A stretch of DNA of 64,000 bases, from assembly GCF_009928445.1 (NCBI RefSeq), contig NZ_JAABNO010000002.1:310001-374000 (forward strand), written 5' to 3'. Positions 1-8,689 of the stretch are shown here, one piece after another. Below the pieces are notes generated by a model that saw nothing but the letters and a program-made list of their open reading frames with translations, ran no database searches and was not told where the DNA came from. This DNA is from Clostridium sp. C8-1-8. GTDB lineage: Bacteria; Bacillota; Clostridia; Clostridiales; Clostridiaceae. Every line of letters begins with the position of its first letter. Within the stretch, counting starts at the first letter, position 1. A program made the translations under genes and the position numbers.

Positions 1-16
1 GCTTAAGGGACTGATA

Positions 17-38
17 AATTACTTAGTACTAAGTAATT
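17..38. repeat. Perfect 22-bp palindrome
   Basis: The left arm aattacttagt is followed directly by its exact complement actaagtaatt. It lies just past the 3' end of the minus-strand diguanylate cyclase gene, so it may act as a transcript-end hairpin. The T-tract on the minus strand is poor, and a loop must open in the middle. An operator for a gene outside the window is the alternative. Confidence 0.35.
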
Positions 39-64
39 CAAACATAGATATTATTGTGAAAAAC

Positions 65-2290
65 TTAGTTTATAAAAGTAGCTATCTGATTTTTACCTCT
101 CTTTTTAGCCAGATAAAGAGCATCATCTGCCTTTTTTATAAAGTCATTAATTGTTGTGTCATCATTAGGAATAACTGAGGTTATTCCTATGGATAAAGTT
201 ACTCTGTCAGATACTTTAGAGTAATTGTGAGGTATATGGGCTAGAGCCACTTTGTTTCTTAAGTTTTCACAGAATACTACAGCTCTGTTTAGCGGGTATT
301 CTGGCAGAACCACTACAAATTCATCTCCTCCGTATCTTGCAGGAAAATAAGTTTCATCATTTACACTAGAAAGTATATCTGCTATTTTTATGATGCAATC
401 ATCTCCAGCAGTATGACCGTAGTTGTCGTTATATTCTTTAAAGTTATCTATATCAAAAATAATAAAGGACATAACCTTTTTTTCCTTAAGATGTTTTTGC
501 CAAATTTTATCTAAAAACTTATCTAGTTTTCTTCTGTTTGGAATTTTAGTCATGCTGTCATTTTCTGAAAGAAATAATAATTTCTCATTTAGTTTTTTTA
601 ATTCGAATTGAACCTTATGAGTTTTCTCTATTTCCATCTCTAATTGCTTTGATTTTATAGCGTTGTTTATAGCTATAGCTGCATATGAAGAAAGTGATTT
701 AATCATTTCTATATGATAAGCTGTAAATGCATTTTTCTCCTTGCTTTGCACAGACATTACTCCTATGATTTTTGTGTTTACCTTAAGTGGACAAAATATT
801 AAGGATTGAAGTTCATAGTTATTTTTATCGGTTACAGACATATAAGTTTCTTTATCTATATATTTGGAGTACTCATTACTCATATCATTTATAATTAAAA
901 AATCTTCCTTCCTTATACATAGGCTAGTAAAGTTAGAGTAATCGCCAACGTTAGTGCTAGGTAGTTTTTTCTTGAGTCCATTATCTATAATATCAAGGTA
1001 GTTAACTACAGAATTTTCTTCGTCATAAAGTCCTATACTTAAGTAAGTCAAATCCATAAAGTTCATTATACTAGAATAAAGTATGCCAACAATAGAATCT
1101 AAATCTAAATTTGAAGTTATCTTTTGACCCAATTCACTTATAATTGATAGCTTATCTACTAATAGCTTTAAGGATTCTGATTGCATTCTTAAGTTTTCGT
1201 TTTTATCGATTATTTCCTTCTTTTCGATTTCTATCTTTTTGATTTTTTTACTGATATTTAAGTTGTTGATTCTGTGCTTGTTTAAAAAAGATGCATTTAT
1301 TCTCTCGTTCTCTAGGTGCATATTAAAATACTTAAAAGCAGTTTCGTAATCTTTCTTTTCTGCATAGAAGGTTGATAGAATAGAGGCTATCTCAGAAATT
1401 TTCTCTACAAAATTATTTTTAACTGATAAATCGTAGGCCTTATGTAATGAAGCTAGAGCTTCATCTAGTTTAGTTCTATCCTTAAGATAATTATAATAAC
1501 TTATGTAAATATCAATCTCGTTATATGGCGACCGTTCTTTTAAAGCACTGTTAATTGTAATATTAAAATATTTATCAGCCAGTTCGAAGTTGTTTTTTTT
1601 CCAATAGCTAAGTGCAAGAAGTTTATAACATTCTGGCTCACCTAGAGGATAATTATATTTTTTAAAACATTCTAGAGCAATAAAGGATAGAAGTTTAGAT
1701 TTATCGTATTCCTCTAAAAGATAATATAATTCACCTAAGCTAAGAACTGCAACACCTTTAGATAATTGGAAGTCATAATTTTCATCTATAGTATAAGCTC
1801 TGGTACAGTACTCTAGGGACTCATCATAAGCCTTAAGTAATTTATAGTTTTCTGCTGTATTGTTTAGCGTACGAACTATACATTTTTCTTTTGTTGAGTT
1901 TTTATCAAACTTCTTTCCGCAATCTATTAGATTTGCCGCTTCTTCTGCACTATTATAAAAGTCCATACCTCTTTCGTAATCACCAAGTTCGCTAAAAGAA
2001 TTGCCTAGTAGATTGTATGAACTCCATTGAAGATCGTATATATTCTCTTTAATAAAATAGTTTAGAGAGTCGAAGATTAGGTCTATAGCTTCTTCATAAT
2101 TGCCAATATTATAATAAGCACTAGCCAGCATATGTTTAGAGGCCGCTATACCTAATTCATAGTTTAGTGCCTTAGAACTTTCTAGAGTATTAAGCGAAAG
2201 TTCAATAGTCTTCTCAGGGCTAACGTATCTGATTTCATTTATTTTTGAAAGAAGCATGTCTATTTCATTTATATTAGTCTCTTTATCCAT
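65..2290 (-). CDS. TPR-GAF-GGDEF diguanylate cyclase
   Basis: Predicted to make the second messenger c-di-GMP from two GTP. The order is N-terminal TPR-like helical repeats (about residues 1-340), a charged coiled-coil linker (340-385), a GAF-like sensor domain (about 390-545) and a GGDEF domain (about 585-741). The active-site GGDEF is intact at about residues 654-658 (ARYGGDEF). The RxxD inhibitory site expected five residues upstream is absent; the segment reads ETYFPARYGGDEF. There is no signal peptide or membrane segment, so it should be a cytosolic enzyme sensing an internal ligand or protein partner. There is no EAL or HD-GYP domain. A GGGGAG ribosome site precedes the ATG. It appears monocistronic. 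The GAF ligand is unknown. Confidence 0.9.
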   Translation of the reverse strand: MDKETNINEIDMLLSKINEIRYVSPEKTIELSLNTLESSKALNYELGIAASKHMLASAYYNIGNYEEAIDLIFDSLNYFIKENIYDLQWSSYNLLGNSFSELGDYERGMDFYNSAEEAANLIDCGKKFDKNSTKEKCIVRTLNNTAENYKLLKAYDESLEYCTRAYTIDENYDFQLSKGVAVLSLGELYYLLEEYDKSKLLSFIALECFKKYNYPLGEPECYKLLALSYWKKNNFELADKYFNITINSALKERSPYNEIDIYISYYNYLKDRTKLDEALASLHKAYDLSVKNNFVEKISEIASILSTFYAEKKDYETAFKYFNMHLENERINASFLNKHRINNLNISKKIKKIEIEKKEIIDKNENLRMQSESLKLLVDKLSIISELGQKITSNLDLDSIVGILYSSIMNFMDLTYLSIGLYDEENSVVNYLDIIDNGLKKKLPSTNVGDYSNFTSLCIRKEDFLIINDMSNEYSKYIDKETYMSVTDKNNYELQSLIFCPLKVNTKIIGVMSVQSKEKNAFTAYHIEMIKSLSSYAAIAINNAIKSKQLEMEIEKTHKVQFELKKLNEKLLFLSENDSMTKIPNRRKLDKFLDKIWQKHLKEKKVMSFIIFDIDNFKEYNDNYGHTAGDDCIIKIADILSSVNDETYFPARYGGDEFVVVLPEYPLNRAVVFCENLRNKVALAHIPHNYSKVSDRVTLSIGITSVIPNDDTTINDFIKKADDALYLAKKRGKNQIATFIN

Positions 2291-2603
2291 AAGAACTCCC
2301 CATTAAATTGAAAAACTTATAATTTTATTTATAAATATACCATAAATCTACATTGAATCCAATAAATTTATACTAATATATTAAATTTTAATCATGAAAT
2401 CTTCAAAATTTAATATAATTAATTATTATAACAAAAAATGTAACAGAGTAGTCTGCATATTATATTAGTATTGTGAATATAGTGAAAGAATATGTAAAAT
2501 CCAAGGGGAAATACGCAGGAGAAAAATTAAAAAAATAAACTGATAGCTCTATTAATAATTCATAGAACTATCAGTTTACACATTATTTAGAACACCTCGG
2601 TTT
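2291..2603. other. Gene-free stretch between cyclase and sugar-binding protein
   Basis: This AT-rich spacer of 313 bp holds the minus-strand promoter region and ribosome site of the diguanylate cyclase at its left end and the terminator of the sugar importer operon at its right end. I found no convincing small ORF. I looked for a c-di-GMP riboswitch and saw no match to its conserved core. Confidence 0.5.
2520..2577 (-). terminator. Intrinsic terminator of the minus-strand sugar importer operon
   Basis: Arms at 2537-2550 and 2564-2577 pair (aaactgatagctct with agaactatcagttt, one mismatch). Read on the minus strand the stem is followed by a long U-run (complement of 2524-2536). It lies 26 bases past the stop of the substrate-binding protein gene. 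Confidence 0.8.
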
Positions 2604-3578
2604 TTAATTATTTAGATACTTATCTACATTTTTATCTGTTATAACAGTTACACCAGTATCTACAAAGTACGGAATATCATATACTTTGTCCTTGGCTTTG
2701 ATAAAGTTTGGATCGCTTAAATTGTATAAGAAATCCATTGCAGTAGAGCCCATCTTATAGGTGTTTTGTGATATAGTTGCATTTATTACTCCAGTTTTAA
2801 TAGCTCCAAGAGTACCTTGGTCTGTATCAAAACCAACTATCTTTACCTTACCTTGAAGTTTGGCTTCAGTAACAGCAGTTGCAGCGCCAACTCCACTGTT
2901 AGCATCAGAGCAAAAAATTCCTCTTATATTTGGGTGAATTTGAAGAAAGCTAGCAACTAGCTTTGCAGATTCTATGCTATCGCCTTTGCAATTACCTATT
3001 TGAACAATTTTAATATTATTGTAGTTTCTTTTTATCTTATTAATAAATCCTTGTAACCTTTGTTCGTGATTTTCTTGCTCAGGCAAGGTCATTATTGCAA
3101 TCTCTCCACCAGTTGGTTCCATAAGATTTGCTAAGGTTTCTGCAGCAATGGCTCCAGCTTTTTCGTTGCCTGTAGCCAAATATGAGAATCTATTACTAGA
3201 TGGTGAGTCCGCATCAAAGGTTACTATAGGTATTCCCATTGAAATTGCTTTATTTATGGAATTTGAGAAGGCGTTTGGATTGGCACAAGAAATTGCAATT
3301 CCTGCAGGCTTTTTTGAAAGAACTTGTTCTAAAATTGTAACTTCTTGATTTATATCATACTGGATGCTTCCTGTGTAGTGAGTGTTGACACCTAAAGACT
3401 TACCTTTCTCAGAAAAGCCTTGGTAGGCACCTTTCCAATACTCTATTCCTGAGAGAAAGGTGATCATGTAAAAATCCTTGGTTTGCTTTTCTTTTTTAGT
3501 TTGATTTTTATGAACAATAAAAGTGAAAGTTGAAATAAGGGTTATACATAGAACTAAAGATAATAAAGATCTTTTCAT
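2604..3578 (-). CDS. RbsB-like periplasmic-type sugar-binding protein
   Basis: Substrate-binding component of a CUT2-type (ribose/galactose family) ABC importer. The 324 residues carry a type 1 periplasmic-binding fold: two Rossmann-like lobes with segments such as KPAGIAISCANP, GIPIVTFDAD and KIVGFDTDQGTLGAIKTG typical of RbsB/ALS-binding relatives. The N-terminus (residues 1-24) is a hydrophobic membrane segment after MKRS. The only nearby cysteine, Cys11, is buried inside the hydrophobic run, so there is no recognisable lipobox. Anchoring by an uncleaved signal segment is therefore more likely than lipid modification. It is the last gene of the operon deoR-ATPase-permease-binding protein, 16 bases after the permease. 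The sugar is not identifiable from sequence. Confidence 0.85.
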   Translation of the reverse strand: MKRSLLSLVLCITLISTFTFIVHKNQTKKEKQTKDFYMITFLSGIEYWKGAYQGFSEKGKSLGVNTHYTGSIQYDINQEVTILEQVLSKKPAGIAISCANPNAFSNSINKAISMGIPIVTFDADSPSSNRFSYLATGNEKAGAIAAETLANLMEPTGGEIAIMTLPEQENHEQRLQGFINKIKRNYNNIKIVQIGNCKGDSIESAKLVASFLQIHPNIRGIFCSDANSGVGAATAVTEAKLQGKVKIVGFDTDQGTLGAIKTGVINATISQNTYKMGSTAMDFLYNLSDPNFIKAKDKVYDIPYFVDTGVTVITDKNVDKYLNN

Positions 3579-3594
3579 ACACTAAACCATCCCT

Positions 3595-4611
3595 TTACCT
3601 ACTCAATTTTCTCTTATGAGAGAAGAAGTCAAAAGTAACTGCTGTCAATAATATAATACCATTTATAAAGTCCTGCCAGTATACAGGGACGTTTAATAGA
3701 ATGAGACCATTATTTATTATGTTAAGCAAGATAACGCCTAATACTCCTCCGAGAATGGTTCCTTCTCCACCGCTTAAGCTTGCACCACCGATTACTGCAG
3801 CTGAAATGCCACGCATGCTTACATCAGCTCCTAAACCAATAGATGGTGTTGCTACTGAAAATCTAGCCATATTGATTATTCCAGCAAAACTTGCTAAAAA
3901 TGCCGCTAATAGATAAACGCTTACTTTTACTTTAGCTGTGTTTATACCTGTAAGTATAGCTGCATTTTCGTTGCTTCCTGTATAGAAAATCTTTCTAAGA
4001 AGATCGGATTTTTTTGCTACAAAATCGAATATTATAGTAAGTGCTACGAATAACAGAACAACTATTGGAATATTAAAAAGTCTACCTTGTCCGATTTTAA
4101 AGAAAGAAGCAGGGGCATTAAATATTGATATTGGAGAGCCTTCTGTTATGACATATGCTAAACCGCGAACTATTCCCATTACAGCTATTGTTGTTATAAA
4201 AGGACTTAGCCCCACTTTACCTATAAAGAAACCATTAAGTAGACCACAGAGTAATCCAACAGAAAGTCCTATGATGCAGGCAAGCCATATATTAAGGCCA
4301 GACTTAAATAGTACTGCTGTGGTAATTGAAGATAGAGACATAATAGAGCCTAGAGAAAAGTCTATACCTCCAGATATAAGCACTAAAGTAATGCCTATTG
4401 TAATTATACCGTCAGAAGAAAGTCCTATAGCTGTTGAAAAAATATTTTTTTCAGTTAAAAAATGGGGGGAGACAATAGCCAAAAAAGTAGAACTTACGAT
4501 AATTGATATCATAACAGTACCTTCTCTAACAGTTTTCAATTTTGAAACAAGTCGCAAGAAAAGGTTTTCAAAGGTTTCTAATCTAGATTTAGATGATTTT
4601 GTAGAATTCAT
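3595..4611 (-). CDS. RbsC-like sugar ABC transporter permease
   Basis: Integral membrane subunit of the CUT2 importer, 338 residues with about nine or ten hydrophobic segments after a charged cytosolic N-terminus of about 35 residues. The C-terminal half has the family-typical glycine-rich block GGASLSGGEGTILGGVLG followed by NIINNGL, and a conserved EGSPI/FTTI region near residues 135-160 as in RbsC/AraH relatives. It lies 31 bases after the ATPase and 16 bases before the binding protein, so the three are co-transcribed. It is expected to homodimerise and pair with the double-domain ATPase. Confidence 0.88.
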   Translation of the reverse strand: MNSTKSSKSRLETFENLFLRLVSKLKTVREGTVMISIIVSSTFLAIVSPHFLTEKNIFSTAIGLSSDGIITIGITLVLISGGIDFSLGSIMSLSSITTAVLFKSGLNIWLACIIGLSVGLLCGLLNGFFIGKVGLSPFITTIAVMGIVRGLAYVITEGSPISIFNAPASFFKIGQGRLFNIPIVVLLFVALTIIFDFVAKKSDLLRKIFYTGSNENAAILTGINTAKVKVSVYLLAAFLASFAGIINMARFSVATPSIGLGADVSMRGISAAVIGGASLSGGEGTILGGVLGVILLNIINNGLILLNVPVYWQDFINGIILLTAVTFDFFSHKRKLSR

Positions 4612-4642
4612 GATTTGCTCCTCTCTTAATTAAAGTGTTTGA

Positions 4643-6148
4643 CTATTTTTCATCAAAACTACCAGTACAATAGTACATTATTCTTTCTTGGGTGGCTGCA
4701 TTTTTTTCAATATTAGCCACAAGTCTGCCTTCATATATAACTAAGATTCTGTCGCACATTCCTATAAGTTCGTTGATATCGGAAGAAATAAGTATTATAG
4801 AAACATTTTTTGATACTAGTTCATTCATAATATTATAAATATCAACCTTAGAGGGGATATCTATGCTTCTAGTTGGCTCGTCCATTATTAAAACTTTTGA
4901 TTTGCACATAATCCATTTAGAGAATAAGGTTTTTTGTTGGTTACCGCCACTTAAATAGTCCACCTTATCATCGATTGATAATGATTTTATGTTTACTCGT
5001 TTAGAATAATTATTAGTAAGCTCTTTTTCAATCTTCTCATCTATAATATGTCTATTTGTAACCTTATCTAAGCTTGCAGAAGATATATTGTTGCAGATGG
5101 ATATATTATTAAATAGTCCTTCGCTTACTCTGTCCTGAGGGATATATCCTATACCGGCCTTAACAGCATTAGAAGTAGAGCTTAGGGAAATTTCCTTATC
5201 ATTAATAAATATATGACCGGAGTCCATCTTATTTGCTCCAAATAAACACTTTATCATGTTACTCTTACCAGAGCCTGCTAACCCTACTATTCCTAAGATT
5301 TCTTTCTCTCTTAGTGAAAAGGATATATCTTTTGCGAAGTTTTTATAATTTAAATTGGTAACTCTAAAAACCTCTTTTCCTAACTTCATATCTAGCTTTG
5401 GATATCGTTTTCTCAGTTCTAGACCAGACATCATATGCAATAGTTCATCTATGTTATAGTTAGCAATATTTTGATTTCCAACTAACTCACCATCTCTAAT
5501 TACAATTATTTGATCTCCAATGTTCTTTATGTTTTCAAGATTATGAGTTATATATATAATTGCTACTCCGGATTTCTTCAATTCGTTTATCATATCGAAT
5601 AAAAATTTACATTCCATTTCTGTTAGTGAAGAAGTGGGTTCATCCATTATAATTAATTTAGCTTTTGATATATAAGCTTTGCAGATAGCTACTATTTGTT
5701 TTTCCGCAAGGTCCAGTTCGGATACGACTTTTTTACAATCTATATTGATATTGAATTTTTTAAATAGGCTAACACATTGCTTATAAAGTTTTCCTTTATC
5801 TATTAATTTTAAGTGCTTACTTTTGTAAGGAAGGTTACCTATAAATATATTTTCTGCTACTGAAAAATGCTCAAATAAATAGGTATCTTGGTGAATCATT
5901 TCAATTCCATGTTCCTTAGCTTCTCTGGGATTATTTATGGATACTTTTTTTGAGTCAATAAAAATTGAACCTGAATCCAAGGGGCTAATGCCTATAATTG
6001 TATTCATCAAGGAGGATTTACCTGAGCCATTTTGACCTAAAAGAACTAGAACCTCTCCAGAATAAAGTTTTAAAGATATATCTTTTAATGAAAAATAATC
6101 TGAAAATTTTTTGGAAACATTAAATAATTCTAATACCAAGTCATCCAT
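4643..6148 (-). CDS. RbsA/MglA-like sugar ABC transporter ATPase (two nucleotide-binding domains)
   Basis: This 501-residue protein contains two fused ABC ATPase domains, as usual for CUT2 importers. Domain 1 has Walker A LGQNGSGKSS near residue 35, a degenerate signature (ELDLAEKQI) and Walker B LIIMDEPTSS. Domain 2 has a P-loop GLAGSGKSN, a good signature LSGGNQQK and Walker B VLIMDEPTRSID. The ATG directly follows the stop codon of the DeoR regulator gene, so the two are translationally coupled. It energises uptake through the adjacent permease. The substrate is probably a pentose, hexose or related sugar; the sequence does not say which. Confidence 0.9.
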   Translation of the reverse strand: MDDLVLELFNVSKKFSDYFSLKDISLKLYSGEVLVLLGQNGSGKSSLMNTIIGISPLDSGSIFIDSKKVSINNPREAKEHGIEMIHQDTYLFEHFSVAENIFIGNLPYKSKHLKLIDKGKLYKQCVSLFKKFNINIDCKKVVSELDLAEKQIVAICKAYISKAKLIIMDEPTSSLTEMECKFLFDMINELKKSGVAIIYITHNLENIKNIGDQIIVIRDGELVGNQNIANYNIDELLHMMSGLELRKRYPKLDMKLGKEVFRVTNLNYKNFAKDISFSLREKEILGIVGLAGSGKSNMIKCLFGANKMDSGHIFINDKEISLSSTSNAVKAGIGYIPQDRVSEGLFNNISICNNISSASLDKVTNRHIIDEKIEKELTNNYSKRVNIKSLSIDDKVDYLSGGNQQKTLFSKWIMCKSKVLIMDEPTRSIDIPSKVDIYNIMNELVSKNVSIILISSDINELIGMCDRILVIYEGRLVANIEKNAATQERIMYYCTGSFDEK

Positions 6149-6943
6149 CTACATTCCACCTTCATAAGAATTAAATGCTGTAAATAGCTTTATATTATTA
6201 TCAAAAAAATAATTTTTATAGTTATCTGGTATGTTAGGGTTTGTAATTATCTTATGTGCAATATCCAAAGACGATCCAATCTGGTAGAAAGCTATATCGT
6301 CAAAACAATTATAAGTAGATACTATTATGATTTCTTTTGTTATCTGGAGCATTTCTTTTATCACTGAAGCTTTATCCATGCCTTGAATAGTATAGCCTCT
6401 GTCGGTAGATACTCCATCCACTTCAATAAAAGTCTTAGAAACGTAAAACCTTCTTAAGTTTTCTTCTGTTAATTTACCATTTAAGGTCATTGATGAGGAG
6501 TCCAAGTCCCCACCAGGAATTATAACTTTGATAGAAGGATTGGAGTTTAACTCATATGCAATGTTTAGATCGTTGGTAAGCACGGTGACATTTTTCTTTG
6601 TTAATATTTTTTTTGCTATATGTAAGTTGGTAAGACCAGGACTTAACATTATAACATCGTTATCCTCTATCATATGAGAAGCTATATTGCTTATTTCTTC
6701 TCTTTCGTTCATCAGTGGATCATAGCTTGATGGGGAAATTTCTATATTTTCTTCAGAAGCAGTTTCATTTAGTATTGCACCACCATGAGTTCTTGAAAGG
6801 AAGCCTTCTGACTCGAGCTTTTCAAGATCTCTTCTTATGGTCACTTCAGTAACATTTAGCATACTACTAAGGCTTGTTACATTTATATGCTTCTTATCTA
6901 ATAAAATACTTTTTATGATTCTTAGTCTTTCTGCTGCGAACAT
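6149..6943 (-). CDS. DeoR-family transcriptional regulator
   Basis: N-terminal winged helix-turn-helix (VTSLSSMLNVTEVTIRRDL followed by EGFLSRTHGG, the DeoR hallmark), then a DeoRC sugar-phosphate-sensing domain of about 200 residues. I start it at the ATG at 6943 (MFAAERLRI), because a GGAGG site lies just upstream; a TTG four codons earlier overlaps that site. It is the first gene of the minus-strand importer operon and divergent from the XylFGH-like operon. It probably represses one or both and is induced by a phosphorylated sugar. Clustered ACGAA motifs in the shared upstream region are candidate binding sites. Confidence 0.88.
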   Translation of the reverse strand: MFAAERLRIIKSILLDKKHINVTSLSSMLNVTEVTIRRDLEKLESEGFLSRTHGGAILNETASEENIEISPSSYDPLMNEREEISNIASHMIEDNDVIMLSPGLTNLHIAKKILTKKNVTVLTNDLNIAYELNSNPSIKVIIPGGDLDSSSMTLNGKLTEENLRRFYVSKTFIEVDGVSTDRGYTIQGMDKASVIKEMLQITKEIIIVSTYNCFDDIAFYQIGSSLDIAHKIITNPNIPDNYKNYFFDNNIKLFTAFNSYEGGM

Positions 6944-7022
6944 ATTATCCTCCAAAAATTCGGTAAGTATATAGAAAATTATATATTATAGTGTAATTAT
7001 GTACAATAAAGAAAAGGAAAAA

Positions 7023-7295
7023 ACACAAACGAAAATAAAAATAAAATTATTCGCTAGATATAATCTTTAAATAAATTTAATGATGAAAATGAGTAAAAGT
7101 AGGAACTTATATCAAAACAAAAACTAAACACAACGAAACGAATTGAACAAAAACGAAAATAAAAATAAAAAATAGTATTGCATAAGTAAAAAAATGGTGA
7201 TAATATAAAGTTGTAATCGATAGTAAACGTAAACATATGATTTTGAGTATTCGATTAACAATTAAAGGTATTCGTTTGTGTTCATTTATGTTTTA
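7023..7295. promoter_or_regulatory. Candidate DeoR operator cluster in the divergent promoter region
   Basis: The 400-bp gap between the DeoR gene and the XylF-like gene contains a perfect 20-bp direct repeat, aaacgaaaataaaaataaaa, at 7028-7047 and 7151-7170. The 12-mer aacacaaacgaa at 7023-7034 recurs inverted (ttcgtttgtgtt) at 7271-7282. Further ACGAA units occur at 7133 and 7138. DeoR-family operators are often repeated CGAA/TTCG-containing AT-rich sites, so these are plausible autoregulatory and cross-regulatory sites. A TATAAT at 7320-7325 could be the -10 of the plus-strand operon; no good -35 was seen. Confidence 0.5.
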
Positions 7296-7364
7296 AAATC
7301 TTCGTATATATTTTGTTTGTATAATCGGAGATTAAAATATTTTTTTATTGAAAGGGGTATTTTT

Positions 7365-8453
7365 ATGAAAAAGTTATTGGTGGGTTTATTAACGGCTGCA
7401 ATGATGTTCACTATGACAGCTTGCGGTACAAGTAAGACAGGAGATAGCGTTGCTGCTTCTTCTACAAAAAAGAAAATAGGTATAGCAATGCCTACAAAAT
7501 CATCTCAAAGATGGATTGATGATGGAAACAACATGGTTTCAGAGCTTAAAAAGTTGGGATATGATACTGATCTTCAATATGCAGAAGATGTTGTAGAAAA
7601 TCAAGTTTCTCAGATTGAAAATATGATTACAAAAGGAGCCAACCTTTTAGTTGTAGCTTCAATAGATGGAGAAGCTCTTTCAGATGTACTTCAAAAGGCT
7701 AAAGACGCTAATATTCCAGTTATATCTTATGACAGATTAATAAAGAAGACTTCTAATGTTGATTACTATGTAAGTTTTGATAATTTTAAGGTAGGAGTTC
7801 TACAAGGTCAATATATAGAAGAAAAATTAGGCTTAAAAGATGGAAAAGGTCCTTTTAACATAGAGCTATTTGCTGGTTCTCCAGATGATAACAATGCTTA
7901 TTATTTCTTTGATGGAGCTATGTCTGTATTAAAACCATATATAGATAAAGGTAAGTTAGTAGTAAAGAGTGGACAGACTAAGTTTGATCAGATGGCTATT
8001 TTGAGATGGGATGGGGCAACAGCTCAATCAAGAATGGATAATCTTTTAAGTAAGTATTATGCAACTGATAAGGTTGATGTAGTTTTATCACCATTTGACG
8101 GAATTTCAATGGGTATAATTTCATCTTTAAAGGGTGTTGGATATGGTAAAGGTGATAAGAAGATGCCTTTAGTTACAGGACAAGATGCAGAATTAGCTTC
8201 AGTAAAATCTATAATTGCTGGTGAGCAAACTGAAACAATATTTAAGGATACTAGAATACTGGCTAAGCAAGCAGCAAAGATGGCAGATCAAATGATAAAG
8301 GGAGAAAAAGTAGAGGTTAATGATGAAAAGACATATAACAATGGTAATAAAGTAGTTCCATCATTCCTATGCGTTCCAGTGAATGTAGATAAGGATAACT
8401 ACAAGAAGGAACTAGTAGACAGTGGTTACTATAGTGAGGATAAACTTAAATAA
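7365..8453 (+). CDS. xylF: XylF/ChvE-like sugar-binding lipoprotein
   Basis: Substrate-binding lipoprotein of a xylose-type CUT2 importer, 362 residues. The start is the ATG at 7365, preceded by AAAGGGG; an upstream reading-frame extension lacks a ribosome site. The signal sequence ends in lipobox MTAC with Cys20 as the lipidation site. The mature part has the periplasmic-binding fold, with [32 protein letters not shown] and LVTGQDAE segments that match D-xylose/galactose-binding proteins of the XylF/ChvE group. The exact sugar (xylose, arabinose, galactose or glucose) is inferred only from family. A long hairpin separates it from the ATPase gene, consistent with excess production of the binding protein. 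Confidence 0.85.
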   Translation: MKKLLVGLLTAAMMFTMTACGTSKTGDSVAASSTKKKIGIAMPTKSSQRWIDDGNNMVSELKKLGYDTDLQYAEDVVENQVSQIENMITKGANLLVVASIDGEALSDVLQKAKDANIPVISYDRLIKKTSNVDYYVSFDNFKVGVLQGQYIEEKLGLKDGKGPFNIELFAGSPDDNNAYYFFDGAMSVLKPYIDKGKLVVKSGQTKFDQMAILRWDGATAQSRMDNLLSKYYATDKVDVVLSPFDGISMGIISSLKGVGYGKGDKKMPLVTGQDAELASVKSIIAGEQTETIFKDTRILAKQAAKMADQMIKGEKVEVNDEKTYNNGNKVVPSFLCVPVNVDKDNYKKELVDSGYYSEDKLK

Positions 8454-8553
8454 TAAAATTATTAAAAATTTGTTGATTAAGATGTGTAGTTAAAGATAAA
8501 AAATCTTCCACATTTAGTTTGAAACGAAGAATATAAATTGAAGTGTTTTATTT

Positions 8554-8643
8554 AAAGATGTGCCAGTTGAGTTTGAAAACGATTATGCAATCTATTTTGC
8601 TCTTGTGAGAAGTGCAGACTTCAGTAACAATTGGTACATCTTT
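8554..8643 (+). promoter_or_regulatory. Long-range stem with G-U pairs between xylF and xylG
   Basis: Arms 8554-8569 (aaagatgtgccagttg) and 8628-8643 (caattggtacatcttt) form 16 continuous pairs, two of them G-U, closing a 58-nt loop. The loop contains a second small hairpin (gaagt-gcag-acttc at 8609-8622). There is no U-run, so it is probably an mRNA processing or stability element, or an attenuator, rather than a simple terminator. It lies in the 236-bp gap between the binding-protein and ATPase genes. Confidence 0.5.
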
Positions 8644-8689
8644 ATAAAATTACATCTCAAACTTTACTAAAATAAGGAGATGATTAAAG

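Noticed and set aside
2400-2530. Possible c-di-GMP riboswitch near the diguanylate cyclase
   Set aside because: The conserved GEMM core bases are not present and the orientation does not lead into any gene.
4148-4633. A 161-codon open frame on plus opposite the RbsC-like permease gene
   Set aside because: It is a shadow of the real permease gene, is proline/isoleucine-rich without domain character, and lacks a ribosome site.
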